Origin: Salinarimonas ramus
Lineage (GTDB): Bacteria > Pseudomonadota > Alphaproteobacteria > Rhizobiales > Beijerinckiaceae
Direction of reading: 5' to 3'
Length of the DNA stretch: 64,000 nt
NCBI RefSeq assembly: GCF_014645695.1
Contig: NZ_BMMF01000008.1
Span: forward strand, 1 to 64,000
Shown here: in pieces, positions 8,309 through 16,035 of the stretch
How the letters are laid out: each line of letters opens with the position of its first letter
How positions within the stretch are numbered: position 1 is the first letter of the stretch
The notes under the pieces: generated by a model
The model's input: only the letters and a program-made list of their open reading frames with translations
What the model was told of the DNA's origin: nothing
Databases searched by the model: none
Program-made: the position numbers and the translations under genes

Positions 8309-9166
8309 ATGAGCGGCAATCATCACGGCCATCACGGTCATCACAACGACGACGATCAGGAGCAGACGCAGGCCCAGAAGCAGGCCGAGCTGCAGGCTCA
8401 GCTCCAGGGTCAGCTCCAAGGTCAGGCGCAGGGCCAAGGCCAGGCGCAGGGTCAGGCCGCCTGGATGGGCATGGAGTCCTACAGCGGCAACGAGAACGGC
8501 AACACGAATGGTAACGACAACACCAACAGCAACATGGCTGAGCTGACGAATGTCAGCAGCAGCGAGAACACCAACGGCAACACGAACGAAGCCGAGAACA
8601 CGAATACGAACGAGAACACGAACACCAACGAGACCACCGTCAGCGTCATGGTCGACGTCGGCCTCAATCTCGGCCTGGAGGGCTGGGAGCCCACCGACGA
8701 CGACGTCATCGATATCGAGGCGATCCGGGACATCGACGATTCGATCATCATGCCCGATGTCGTCGATCAGCGCGTCGACGGGGGCAACGCCTTCAATCTC
8801 GACCAGGTGGCGAACCTGGCCGACCAGGATCGGGTAGACAGCCCGACGGTGACCTACGGCGGCGGTGGCGGCGGCGGTGGCGGCCACGACTTCGGCCCGT
8901 TCGGCGGCGGTTACGGCGGTCACGATCGTCCCGATGCCGGCGGCTTCTCGCAGACCGTGCGTGCGGACGGCGGGCGCGTCGACATGGACGAGACCGAGTC
9001 CGAAGTCGGCGGCAACGGCTCGACCGCGGTCAGCGGCTCGGCCGACGCCATCGCCTCCGCCGAAGCCTTCACGCAGTCGATCGCGATGGGTGCGAACATC
9101 CAGTTCAACTCCGCGACCTTCAACGTCGCGGGCGACAACATCGACTTCGACGACGTCGTGATGTGA
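8309..9166 (+). CDS. low-complexity Gln/Asn/Gly-rich protein, putative type I secretion cargo
   Basis: The 285-residue product has no signal peptide or membrane segment. Order of regions: His/Gly cluster (HHGHHGHH, residues 5-12), Gln-rich (18-50), Asn/Thr-rich (61-109), an acidic region with many Asp/Ile/Val (115-180), a run of nine glycines (184-192), a Gly/Asp region and a C-terminal segment GANIQFNSATFNVAGDN. That segment contains N263-x3-N267-x-A269-x-F271, the motif repeated in the next protein. No RTX nonapeptide is present. Composition is prion-like. It precedes a type I exporter on the same strand, so export is inferred. The ATG at 8309 follows CAGGAG; an upstream ATG at 8264 in frame lacks a ribosome site. 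A hairpin after the stop may keep this gene's expression above the downstream genes. The His cluster could bind metal. Confidence 0.75.
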   Translation: MSGNHHGHHGHHNDDDQEQTQAQKQAELQAQLQGQLQGQAQGQGQAQGQAAWMGMESYSGNENGNTNGNDNTNSNMAELTNVSSSENTNGNTNEAENTNTNENTNTNETTVSVMVDVGLNLGLEGWEPTDDDVIDIEAIRDIDDSIIMPDVVDQRVDGGNAFNLDQVANLADQDRVDSPTVTYGGGGGGGGGHDFGPFGGGYGGHDRPDAGGFSQTVRADGGRVDMDETESEVGGNGSTAVSGSADAIASAEAFTQSIAMGANIQFNSATFNVAGDNIDFDDVVM

Positions 9167-9173
9167 TCACGAT

Positions 9174-9202
9174 CCGGACCCGCGCCTCGTGCGCGGGTCC
9201 GG
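9174..9202 (+). terminator. hairpin between cargo gene and rest of the secretion locus
   Basis: Perfect 12-bp arms CCGGACCCGCGC (9174-9185) and GCGCGGGTCCGG (9191-9202) with a 5-base loop, 7 bases after the stop codon. Only a short CCCACCTTT follows, so partial termination or 3'-end protection of the upstream message is as likely as full termination. Confidence 0.65.
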
Positions 9203-9299
9203 CCCACCTTTCGTGCGCAGCCGACGTGCCGCGCGCGGTCTCCGCTGCGCATGACGCCGCGCAGCCCGCAATCCGGCGCACCGAGAGAGGATCTCCGTC

Positions 9300-11291
9300 A
9301 TGTCGAGCGTGACGACTACCGGCGCGACCGAAGCGATCTGGCATTTCGCAGGCTACCTGCACCTCATCGACGAAGTGGCCCGTAGCTGGACGCTCTACGA
9401 CGACGACTGGTCGCCGCGAGCGCCCGAAGAGATCACGCCACCGATCCCGGCGCTGCTCGAGGCTCCGCTCATCGACCCGATGACGAGCGTCGCGACACCT
9501 TGGTGGGGTGCGATCCCGTTGGCGCCGGTGCAGACGCCGGTCCTGCTGATGAGAATGGAGCACGCCTTCGCGCTGCCGAAGCGCGGCTTCGAACCGGCTG
9601 GTCCCCAGGACGATCCCGTCCTTCGCCCCCCGGTTCCGCCGCTGAGCGGGAGCATGCTCTATCGAGCCCAGATCGTGCGCGAGGACGCCACCGGCGCGAC
9701 GGTCGCGCAGGTCACGCAGCTCAACCGGATCGACGACTCCGACACCTTCGTCTGGGGTGAGAACCGCGCCGCCGATCTCCTGGGGATCGATCCCGCGCTC
9801 GCGCTGTCCGATCTCCTCGAGACCGCGCGAAACGAGATCCCGGAAGACCTGCGCCCTCTGCGCGGTCAGGACGATCTCGCAGGCGCGCTCGTCGCCCGCA
9901 AGCTGTCCATGGCGGATGAAGCGGACGATGCCGACCTCGCGCAGCAGGACGGCGCGGACGATGCCGATGCAACGACCATGGACCCGGATCTCGACGAGCC
10001 GGGCATCCATGTCGACGGCGTGCGCGTCGACGAGGATTGGGAGCGTCCGAGCCTCGAGCCGCGAGCCGGAATGCCCGACGAGCGCAACGGCCACGAGGCG
10101 GCCGGCGCTCACGCCGAGCTCGGCGCCAACGAGGCGATCAACGCGGCGATCATCGAGGATCTCAACGAGCTGTCCCTGCAGACCATCGTCTACGGCGACC
10201 ACTATCGCCTGGACGCCATCGTGCAGGTGAACGCCATCATGGATATCGACAGCCTCGAGCAGTTCGGCATGCTCGCGCCGTCCCACCTCGCCGGGCTCGC
10301 CGGCGTCTCCGTGCCGGATGCGACCGAGCGCAACGAGGTGATCAACATCGCGGAATTCGTCGCGCGCGACGTCGACCTGGGAGCTCTCGAGCTACCCGGC
10401 TTCGGCGGCATGCGCTGGACGGTCGACGTCCTCGACGGGGATTTCTGGGACGTCAAGGCCGCCTACCAGACCAACCTCATGATCGACGACGATCTCTACT
10501 CGAAGACGGACTATTCGGCCTTCTCCCAGGTGCGGATGGGAGAGAACCTGAGCGTCAACTATCTCGACTTCACCCAGCTCGGAGGCGACTACGACCTGAT
10601 CGTGATCGGCGGCAACTACTATGCCGCCAACTGGATCGTCCAGGCCAACGTCCTGCTCGATTCGGACGCGCTCCTCGTCGGCCACGACGGCGGCTTCGGC
10701 CGTCAAACGATCTCGACGAGCGCCAATCAGCTGACGAACGACGCCCTCATCGCCACCTATGGCGGCGGCGAGATGGTGGCCCTCGGCAGCGGGCTCGCCG
10801 GCTTCCTGCCCAAGCTCATGAGCGAGGACAGCCTCGATCCCGCCGAATGGTGGGCGGTGAACGGCATCGGGTCGGGCTCCATGCGCGTCCTGTGGGTGAC
10901 GGGCGACTACTACGACATCAATCTCTTGAGCCAGCTCAACGTCGTCTCCGACGCCGATGCGCTCGCGCAGATCCTGCCGTTCTACGCCGCCCATGGCGCG
11001 GACGGCGCCGAGCAATGGATCGCGACGGGCGGCAACCGGCTGATGAATTCCGCGATCATCGTCGACACGGAGGCCGCGGTGGCGACCCACGTCGGCGGCG
11101 GCATCTACGAGGAGGACTTCCTCGTCCAGGCCGAGATCGTGATCGACGGCGACGATTACGACGACGACGGGCTCGCACCCGAGCTCGTCGCCTTCACCGG
11201 CGGCGAGGACATGCCCTTCGACGACGACGGCCTCTTCGGCGCGGGCCCGATCGCGGGACAGGGCGACATGATGGGCTCGGTGATGACCTGA
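9300..11291 (+). CDS. 663-residue acidic repeat protein, putative type I secretion cargo
   Basis: No known domain recognised, no signal peptide. Residues 1-270 are non-repetitive. Residues 275-625 hold five bipartite repeats. Part A is N-x3-N-x-[AL]-x-[IF] at Asn277, 345, 416, 476 and 579. Part B is a Gly, then Gln at +10, then Asp at +16 and +18: Gly299/Gln309/Asp315/Asp317, Gly380/Gln390, Gly438/Gln448, Gly535/Gln545 and Gly600/Gln610, all with identical spacing. A typical part B is GDYYDINLLSQLNVVSDAD. The alternating hydrophobic/polar residues suggest beta-strands, perhaps a solenoid, and the Asp pairs could bind calcium. The C terminus is Asp/Gly/Met-rich. The start has GAGAGAGGA upstream. 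The ABC exporter begins 23 bases after its stop, so it is in that operon. Cargo, surface protein or structural part of the export machine are all possible; cargo is favoured. Confidence 0.8.
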   Translation: MSSVTTTGATEAIWHFAGYLHLIDEVARSWTLYDDDWSPRAPEEITPPIPALLEAPLIDPMTSVATPWWGAIPLAPVQTPVLLMRMEHAFALPKRGFEPAGPQDDPVLRPPVPPLSGSMLYRAQIVREDATGATVAQVTQLNRIDDSDTFVWGENRAADLLGIDPALALSDLLETARNEIPEDLRPLRGQDDLAGALVARKLSMADEADDADLAQQDGADDADATTMDPDLDEPGIHVDGVRVDEDWERPSLEPRAGMPDERNGHEAAGAHAELGANEAINAAIIEDLNELSLQTIVYGDHYRLDAIVQVNAIMDIDSLEQFGMLAPSHLAGLAGVSVPDATERNEVINIAEFVARDVDLGALELPGFGGMRWTVDVLDGDFWDVKAAYQTNLMIDDDLYSKTDYSAFSQVRMGENLSVNYLDFTQLGGDYDLIVIGGNYYAANWIVQANVLLDSDALLVGHDGGFGRQTISTSANQLTNDALIATYGGGEMVALGSGLAGFLPKLMSEDSLDPAEWWAVNGIGSGSMRVLWVTGDYYDINLLSQLNVVSDADALAQILPFYAAHGADGAEQWIATGGNRLMNSAIIVDTEAAVATHVGGGIYEEDFLVQAEIVIDGDDYDDDGLAPELVAFTGGEDMPFDDDGLFGAGPIAGQGDMMGSVMT

Positions 11292-11314
11292 GCCAGGCTT
11301 TCGGGGGGACCTCC

Positions 11315-13642
11315 ATGGATCGCATCGACGAGTTCGGCCTGCGCGAATCCGGCTATGTGCCCGACCAGACATCCGACGAGGATCTCGGCAACGCGCTCAC
11401 CGCCGCGGCGCCGGCGACACCGCTCCGGGTCGCCGCGACGGCGCCGGCCGCCGAGCCCGAGGCTGCGAGGGAGACGACGGCCGAGCCCTCTCTCAGCGGG
11501 CGCCTGCGGGTGCTGGAGGCGAGCTACGCGGCCCAGGCCGGCTCGCGCTACATCGGCGCCGGGCCGGCGGCGATGCCGCTCGCCAAGGCGCCCGCCGCGC
11601 CTGCGCCCGCTCCCGCCGCACAGGCGCCCGCACCCACCTTGCGCGTCGTCCCGCCGCCGCAGGAGACGAAGGCACCGCCCGCGCCGCCTGCACCGGCAGC
11701 GCCGCCGCTTCCGCCCGTCGAGCCGACGGCCCGCGCCGAGGCGCCTCAGCCGCAGCCGGTCGTCATGGAGAAATCGCCTGCCGAGCCCGTGCGCGCCAAG
11801 ACGACCGAGGAGCGTCGGCCGTCCGCCGGCGGCGGCAAGCCCCCCGCTCCGCCGTCGGGCGGGGGCGGCGGCGGCGGCGCAGGCGGCGGGCCTCCCCTGC
11901 AGAACCGCTCGCGCGACATGGACTTCCGCACCGTCCTCACGAGCGGCCTCGCCACGGCGCGGCGCAACCTCGTGACGGTGGGGATCTTCTCGATCGTCGT
12001 GAACCTGCTCGTCCTCGCGATCCCGGTCTATCTGTTCCAGGTCTCCGATCGCGTGCTCACGAGCCGCAGCCTCGACACGCTGTTCATGCTCACCCTCATC
12101 GTGATCGGCGCCGTCGCCGCGCACGTGATCCTCGACGGGCTGCGTCGCGTGATCCTGGTGCGCATCGCCACCGAGACCGAGAGCCGGCTCGGCGCGCCGC
12201 TCCTCGCGGCGGCGGCGAAGGCGGCGCAGAACGGCTCCTCGCGCGAGTTCCAGGTGCTGGGCGATCTCCAGCAGCTGCGCGGCTTCATCACCGGGCCCGT
12301 GCTGCTGACCATGCTCGACAGCCCCACCGTGCCGCTCTACATGCTCGTCGTCTTCCTGATCCACCCGCAGCTCGGCTTCATCGTGCTCGTGGCGGGGCTG
12401 ATCCTGTTCACCCTCGCGGGGCTGAACCAGCGCGTCACCGCCCTCTCCTTCGCCAAGGCCAACGCCTATGCGAGCCGCGCCAATCTCCAGGCGGACGCCA
12501 TGGCGCGCAATGCCCAGGTGATCAACGCCATGGGCATGACGCCCGAGGGCGTCGCGATCTGGGGCCGCGAGACGGCGGAGAGCCTCACCGCGCAGGTGCT
12601 GGCGCAGGACCGCAACATCCTGCTCGGCGGCATCTCGAAATTCGTGCGCCTGACGACCCAGGTCGCGATCCTGGGCTTCGGCGCCTTTCTCGCGCTGGAG
12701 GGCGACCTCACCGGCGGCATGATCATCGCGGCCTCCATCGTCGCGAGCCGCGCTCTGCAGCCGCTGGAGGGCACGATCGAGGGCTGGAAGAACTTCGTCG
12801 CGGCGCGCTCCTCCTACGCCCGCATCCGGGCCCTGCTTCAATCCTCGCCGCTCAACCAGGAGCGCCTGCGCCTGCCGCGGCCCACGGGCAAGCTCGTCGT
12901 CGAGCGCATCCTCTACGTCCCGCCACCGAACAAGAAGGTGATCCTCAACGGCGTCTCCTTCGCGCTCGAGCCCGGCGAGAGCCTCGCCATCGTCGGCAAT
13001 TCCGGCACCGGCAAGTCGACACTCGCGCGCATGCTGGTGGGCTCCATCGTGCCGACGGCGGGCAACGTGCGGCTCGATCACATGGAGCTGCGCAACTGGG
13101 ACCCGCGCCAGTTCGGCGAGAGCGTCGGCTACTTGCCGCAGGACGTCCAGCTCTTCCCCGGCACCATCAAGCAGAACATCGCCCGCATGCGCGAGGACGC
13201 CACGGACGCGCAGGTCTTCGAGGCGGCCGAGCTCGCCGACGTCCACGAAATGGTCTCCCATTTCGCGCACGGCTACGAGACGGCGATCGCCATGGACGGC
13301 TCGCCCCTGTCGGGCGGGCAGAAGCAGCGCATCGGGCTCGCCCGCGCCTTCTTCGGCGAGCCGCGCTTCGTCGTCCTTGACGAGCCGAACTCGAACCTCG
13401 ACACCAACGGCGAGCGGGCGCTGGCCAAGGCGCTGGTGCGCGCCAAGAGCCGCGGCATCACCGTCGTCGCGATCACGCAGCGGCCGTCGCTGCTCAAGAG
13501 CGTCGACAAGATCATGATCCTCCACGAGGGCAACGTGAAGGCGCTGGGGCCGCGCGACCAGATGCTGCCGCTGATCTTCGGCAAGAAGACGGACGAGCCG
13601 CGTGTCATCGGCGGAGACGGCACGCCGCTGATCGAGGACTGA
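11315..13642 (+). CDS. type I secretion ABC transporter (PrtD-like permease/ATPase) with long N-terminal extension
   Basis: This 775-residue inner-membrane protein fuses a six-helix permease (from about residue 218 to 480) to an ATPase. Walker A GNSGTGKS lies at 561-568, the signature LSGGQ at 665-669 and Walker B FVVLDEP at 685-691, so the ATPase should be active. There is no C39 peptidase or C39-like domain, as in PrtD exporters. The first 210 residues are unusual: an acidic start, then a Pro/Ala-rich stretch with a Gly run (SGGGGGGGAGGG) just before the membrane domain. This extension could be a cargo-docking or regulatory tether. The ATG follows a GGGGGGA. The HlyD partner follows 44 bases after the stop. 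The TolC-like outer-membrane part is not in the window. Confidence 0.93.
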   Translation: MDRIDEFGLRESGYVPDQTSDEDLGNALTAAAPATPLRVAATAPAAEPEAARETTAEPSLSGRLRVLEASYAAQAGSRYIGAGPAAMPLAKAPAAPAPAPAAQAPAPTLRVVPPPQETKAPPAPPAPAAPPLPPVEPTARAEAPQPQPVVMEKSPAEPVRAKTTEERRPSAGGGKPPAPPSGGGGGGGAGGGPPLQNRSRDMDFRTVLTSGLATARRNLVTVGIFSIVVNLLVLAIPVYLFQVSDRVLTSRSLDTLFMLTLIVIGAVAAHVILDGLRRVILVRIATETESRLGAPLLAAAAKAAQNGSSREFQVLGDLQQLRGFITGPVLLTMLDSPTVPLYMLVVFLIHPQLGFIVLVAGLILFTLAGLNQRVTALSFAKANAYASRANLQADAMARNAQVINAMGMTPEGVAIWGRETAESLTAQVLAQDRNILLGGISKFVRLTTQVAILGFGAFLALEGDLTGGMIIAASIVASRALQPLEGTIEGWKNFVAARSSYARIRALLQSSPLNQERLRLPRPTGKLVVERILYVPPPNKKVILNGVSFALEPGESLAIVGNSGTGKSTLARMLVGSIVPTAGNVRLDHMELRNWDPRQFGESVGYLPQDVQLFPGTIKQNIARMREDATDAQVFEAAELADVHEMVSHFAHGYETAIAMDGSPLSGGQKQRIGLARAFFGEPRFVVLDEPNSNLDTNGERALAKALVRAKSRGITVVAITQRPSLLKSVDKIMILHEGNVKALGPRDQMLPLIFGKKTDEPRVIGGDGTPLIED

Positions 13643-13686
13643 GGACGCACGATCGAAGACGTAAGCCATCGAGTGGAGGACGAGAC

Positions 13687-15036
13687 GTGAGCGCACGAGC
13701 CATGCAGACGATGCCGACCCGCGACTGGTACGCCAACGTCCCGCGCAGCGCGCGCGGGGCGACCATCGCCGGCATCGTCACCCTCTTCGCCACCTTCCTC
13801 ACCTTCGGCGTGTGGGCGAATTCCGCGCCGATCGCCGGCGCGGTGGTGGCGACCGGCGTCTTCGTCACGACCGGGTCGAACAAGACCGTCCAGCACCTGG
13901 AGGGCGGCGTCATCAAGGAGATCGTCGTGCGCGAGGGCGATCACGTCATGCCGGGCGACACGCTCGTCATCCTCGACGAGACCGCACCGCAGGCGGAGCT
14001 GCGGCGCCTGCAGCTGCGCTTCGCGCGCACGCTCGCCATGGAGGCGCGCCTCGTCGCCGAGATCGAGGGCCTGCCCGACATCGCGTTCCCGGACGTCCTC
14101 CTCGCCAAGGCGCAGGACCCCGACGTCGCGGAGATGATCGAGCGCCAGCGCCTCACCTTCTCGGCTCGCAAGCGCCATCTCGACAGCGAGATCGCGACCC
14201 TCACCCGCGGCGTCGACGCGCTGCAGGAGCGCGTCACCGGCAACGAGGTGCAGATCAGCTCGGTGGAGGAGCAGATCGCCTTCTTCGAGGAGGAGCTCGC
14301 CGACAAGGAGACGCTGCTGCGCCAGGGCCTCGTGCGACGCCCCGAAGTGCTCGCGATCCAGCGCGCGCGTGCGAGCATGCACGGCGAGATCGGGCGGCTC
14401 ATCGGCGACATGGGGGACGCCCGCGAGCGCATCGCGCGCGGCGAGGAGCAGATCAACGCGCTGCGCAACGCCGCCGTGAAGGCCGCCGTCGAGGAGCTCC
14501 AGCAGGTCCATGCCGAGATGAGCGACCTGCGCGAGCGCATCCGCTCCGCCGAGAACATCCTCGAGCGTATCCGCATCACGGCGCCGGTCGAGGGCATCGT
14601 CGTCAAGCTGCGCTACCACACGGCCGGCGGCGTCATCGAGGCGGGCAAGAACGTCATGGAGATCGTACCGATCGACGAACCGCTCCTGATCGAGGCGCGG
14701 GTGCGTCCCCGCGACGTCGACAGCGTGCGACGCGGCCAGCAGGCGTCCGTGCGCCTCACCGCGCTCAACCAGCGCACCACGCCCATGGTCGCGGGCGAGG
14801 TGATCTATCTCTCCGCCGACGCCCTCCCGGAAGAGCGGCCGGGGGTCGCCTCGGAGGGCGATCTCTACGTCGTGCGCATCGCCCTCGATGATGCCTCCGT
14901 CGCGCGCATCCCGCATTTCGAGCCGACAGCGGGCATGCCGGCGGAGGTCTACATCGAGACGGCGGAGCGGACCTTCTTCGAGTACCTGATCCGACCTCTG
15001 CGGGACAGCATGGCCCGCGCCTTCCGCGAGACCTGA
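13687..15036 (+). CDS. HlyD-family type I secretion membrane-fusion (adaptor) protein
   Basis: A 449-residue periplasmic adaptor: a short cytoplasmic tail, one membrane helix (about 24-44), first lipoyl half EGGVIKEIVVREGDHV (72-87), a long alpha-helical hairpin rich in Glu/Arg/Gln (105-290), the second lipoyl half near APVEGIVVKL and a beta-barrel C-terminal region. It bridges the ABC exporter to a TolC-type outer-membrane duct. The GTG at 13687 was chosen because GGAGGA ends 6 bases upstream; the in-frame ATG at 13702 would be 21 bases from that site. It is the last gene of the locus, ended by a strong hairpin. Confidence 0.93.
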   Translation: MSARAMQTMPTRDWYANVPRSARGATIAGIVTLFATFLTFGVWANSAPIAGAVVATGVFVTTGSNKTVQHLEGGVIKEIVVREGDHVMPGDTLVILDETAPQAELRRLQLRFARTLAMEARLVAEIEGLPDIAFPDVLLAKAQDPDVAEMIERQRLTFSARKRHLDSEIATLTRGVDALQERVTGNEVQISSVEEQIAFFEEELADKETLLRQGLVRRPEVLAIQRARASMHGEIGRLIGDMGDARERIARGEEQINALRNAAVKAAVEELQQVHAEMSDLRERIRSAENILERIRITAPVEGIVVKLRYHTAGGVIEAGKNVMEIVPIDEPLLIEARVRPRDVDSVRRGQQASVRLTALNQRTTPMVAGEVIYLSADALPEERPGVASEGDLYVVRIALDDASVARIPHFEPTAGMPAEVYIETAERTFFEYLIRPLRDSMARAFRET

Positions 15037-15047
15037 CCACCCGAACC

Positions 15048-15079
15048 GTCCGCGCCCGCTACCGCACGCGGGCGCGGAC
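15048..15079 (+). terminator. strong hairpin terminator of the secretion locus
   Basis: Perfect 12-bp arms GTCCGCGCCCGC (15048-15059) and GCGGGCGCGGAC (15068-15079) around an 8-base loop, 11 bases after the adaptor's stop codon. No T run. Confidence 0.75.
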
Positions 15080-15276
15080 CTCCACTTCGATCACGCGAAG
15101 TTGATCCGCCCTGATTTTTGAGAACAACGCTTAATAAACGGGAAAGACTTTGCTTTTCAAGGTTTTCATGATACCTTTCGTACGGGTACTTCATGTACCG
15201 CAATAATCAATCAATCAGGACAACGGGGGCACAATCGGGCGGATCGAATACCTGTCGCTCCAGCAGGGAGTAGAGC

Positions 15277-15801
15277 ATGCACATCTCGAGCGATCCGGCG
15301 TTTTGCAACGAGGAAGCTGCTTATCGGTTCGTCGAGGCGAGGGTGTGGCCGGACGGTCCGGTATGCCCGCATTGCCGGCGCGGGGATCGCGTCGGGCGTC
15401 TCGCGGGCAAGGAACCACGGCCCGGCGCCTACAAGTGCTACGCCTGCCGCAAGCCCTTCAACGTCAAGCTCGGCACGATGCTGGAATCGACGCACGTGCC
15501 GCTGCATCTGTGGCTGCAGGCGCTTTTTCTCCTGCACGCCTGCGAGCCGCCGGTGAGCGTCAACAAGCTCCACCGCATCCTCGGCGTCTCCAGCCGCACG
15601 ACCTGGCTGATGTCGCAGCGCTTCCGCGACAGGCTGGCGGCCACGACGCCCGAGCCGGGTCCGCAGGGCGGACCCCGCATGACCTTCGACGAGGAGGAGG
15701 AGAGCGAGACCGAGGGCCGGGAGCGCACGGTGCGCCGGCCCGAGCGGCCGCATCGCTACGACACGACCCGGAGCTTCGGCGCCTGGGCCGCGGGCGGCTG
15801 A
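15277..15801 (+). CDS. orphan IS1595-type zinc-ribbon protein lacking a transposase core
   Basis: The 174-residue protein opens with the zinc ribbon seen at the N terminus of IS1595/ISXO2-type transposases: CPHC (Cys30/33) and CYAC (Cys54/57), followed by the helical FNVKLGTMLE...HLWLQALFLL segment and a helix-turn-helix-like stretch (VNKLHRILGVSSRTTWLMSQRF). The DDE catalytic domain, normally about 150-200 residues more, is absent; instead there is an acidic then Arg-rich tail and a proper stop. I see no terminal inverted repeats. It could be a 3'-truncated transposase or a domesticated DNA-binding protein. The preceding about 200 bases (15080-15276) are strikingly AT-richer than the window, with runs of T and a TACGGGTAC/GTACCG repeat, suggesting an insertion boundary or a dense regulatory region. 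Confidence 0.7.
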   Translation: MHISSDPAFCNEEAAYRFVEARVWPDGPVCPHCRRGDRVGRLAGKEPRPGAYKCYACRKPFNVKLGTMLESTHVPLHLWLQALFLLHACEPPVSVNKLHRILGVSSRTTWLMSQRFRDRLAATTPEPGPQGGPRMTFDEEEESETEGRERTVRRPERPHRYDTTRSFGAWAAGG

Positions 15802-15819
15802 GAGGGAGGCTTGCGCGTC

Positions 15820-16035
15820 ATGACGGACCGTCCCCGCCGCAAATGGGCCGAGATCCAGGTCGAGCTGTTCCAGGACGCGGCCGCGCGGCACGCCGCGCCC
15901 GGCGCCTCCGCCCGCTTCGAGGCGCTCCTCGCGCGCCTCGTCCCCCCGATCAGGCCGGGGGAGAGCGACGCGGCGTCGCGCGTGCGGCGAGATGCGCCTC
16001 CAGACGGGGCAGCAGAGCCCACAGATCGCGATTGA
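15820..16035 (+). CDS. small hypothetical protein
   Basis: A 71-residue frame starting 18 bases after the zinc-ribbon gene, with GGGAGG at 15804-15809 just after that gene's stop. A TTG at 15811 in frame is the other possible start and is closer to the usual spacing. The N-terminal half (RRKWAEIQVELFQDAA) looks like a helix; the last 28 residues overlap the convergent gene's 3' end and are low complexity. No family recognised. It may be cotranscribed with the zinc-ribbon protein. Confidence 0.45.
   Translation: MTDRPRRKWAEIQVELFQDAAARHAAPGASARFEALLARLVPPIRPGESDAASRVRRDAPPDGAAEPTDRD

Noticed and set aside
9300-11291. RTX toxin or calcium-binding nonapeptide repeats in the large cargo candidate
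   Set aside because: No GGxGxDxUx repeats; the Asp pairs occur in a different, longer motif with fixed Gln spacing.
13675-13690. Identical 16-base string GGAGGACGAGACGTGA before the HlyD-like gene and before addA (55223-55238)
   Set aside because: Both are ribosome sites plus GTG starts; the identity is most simply coincidence of constrained sequence, not a shared regulatory element.
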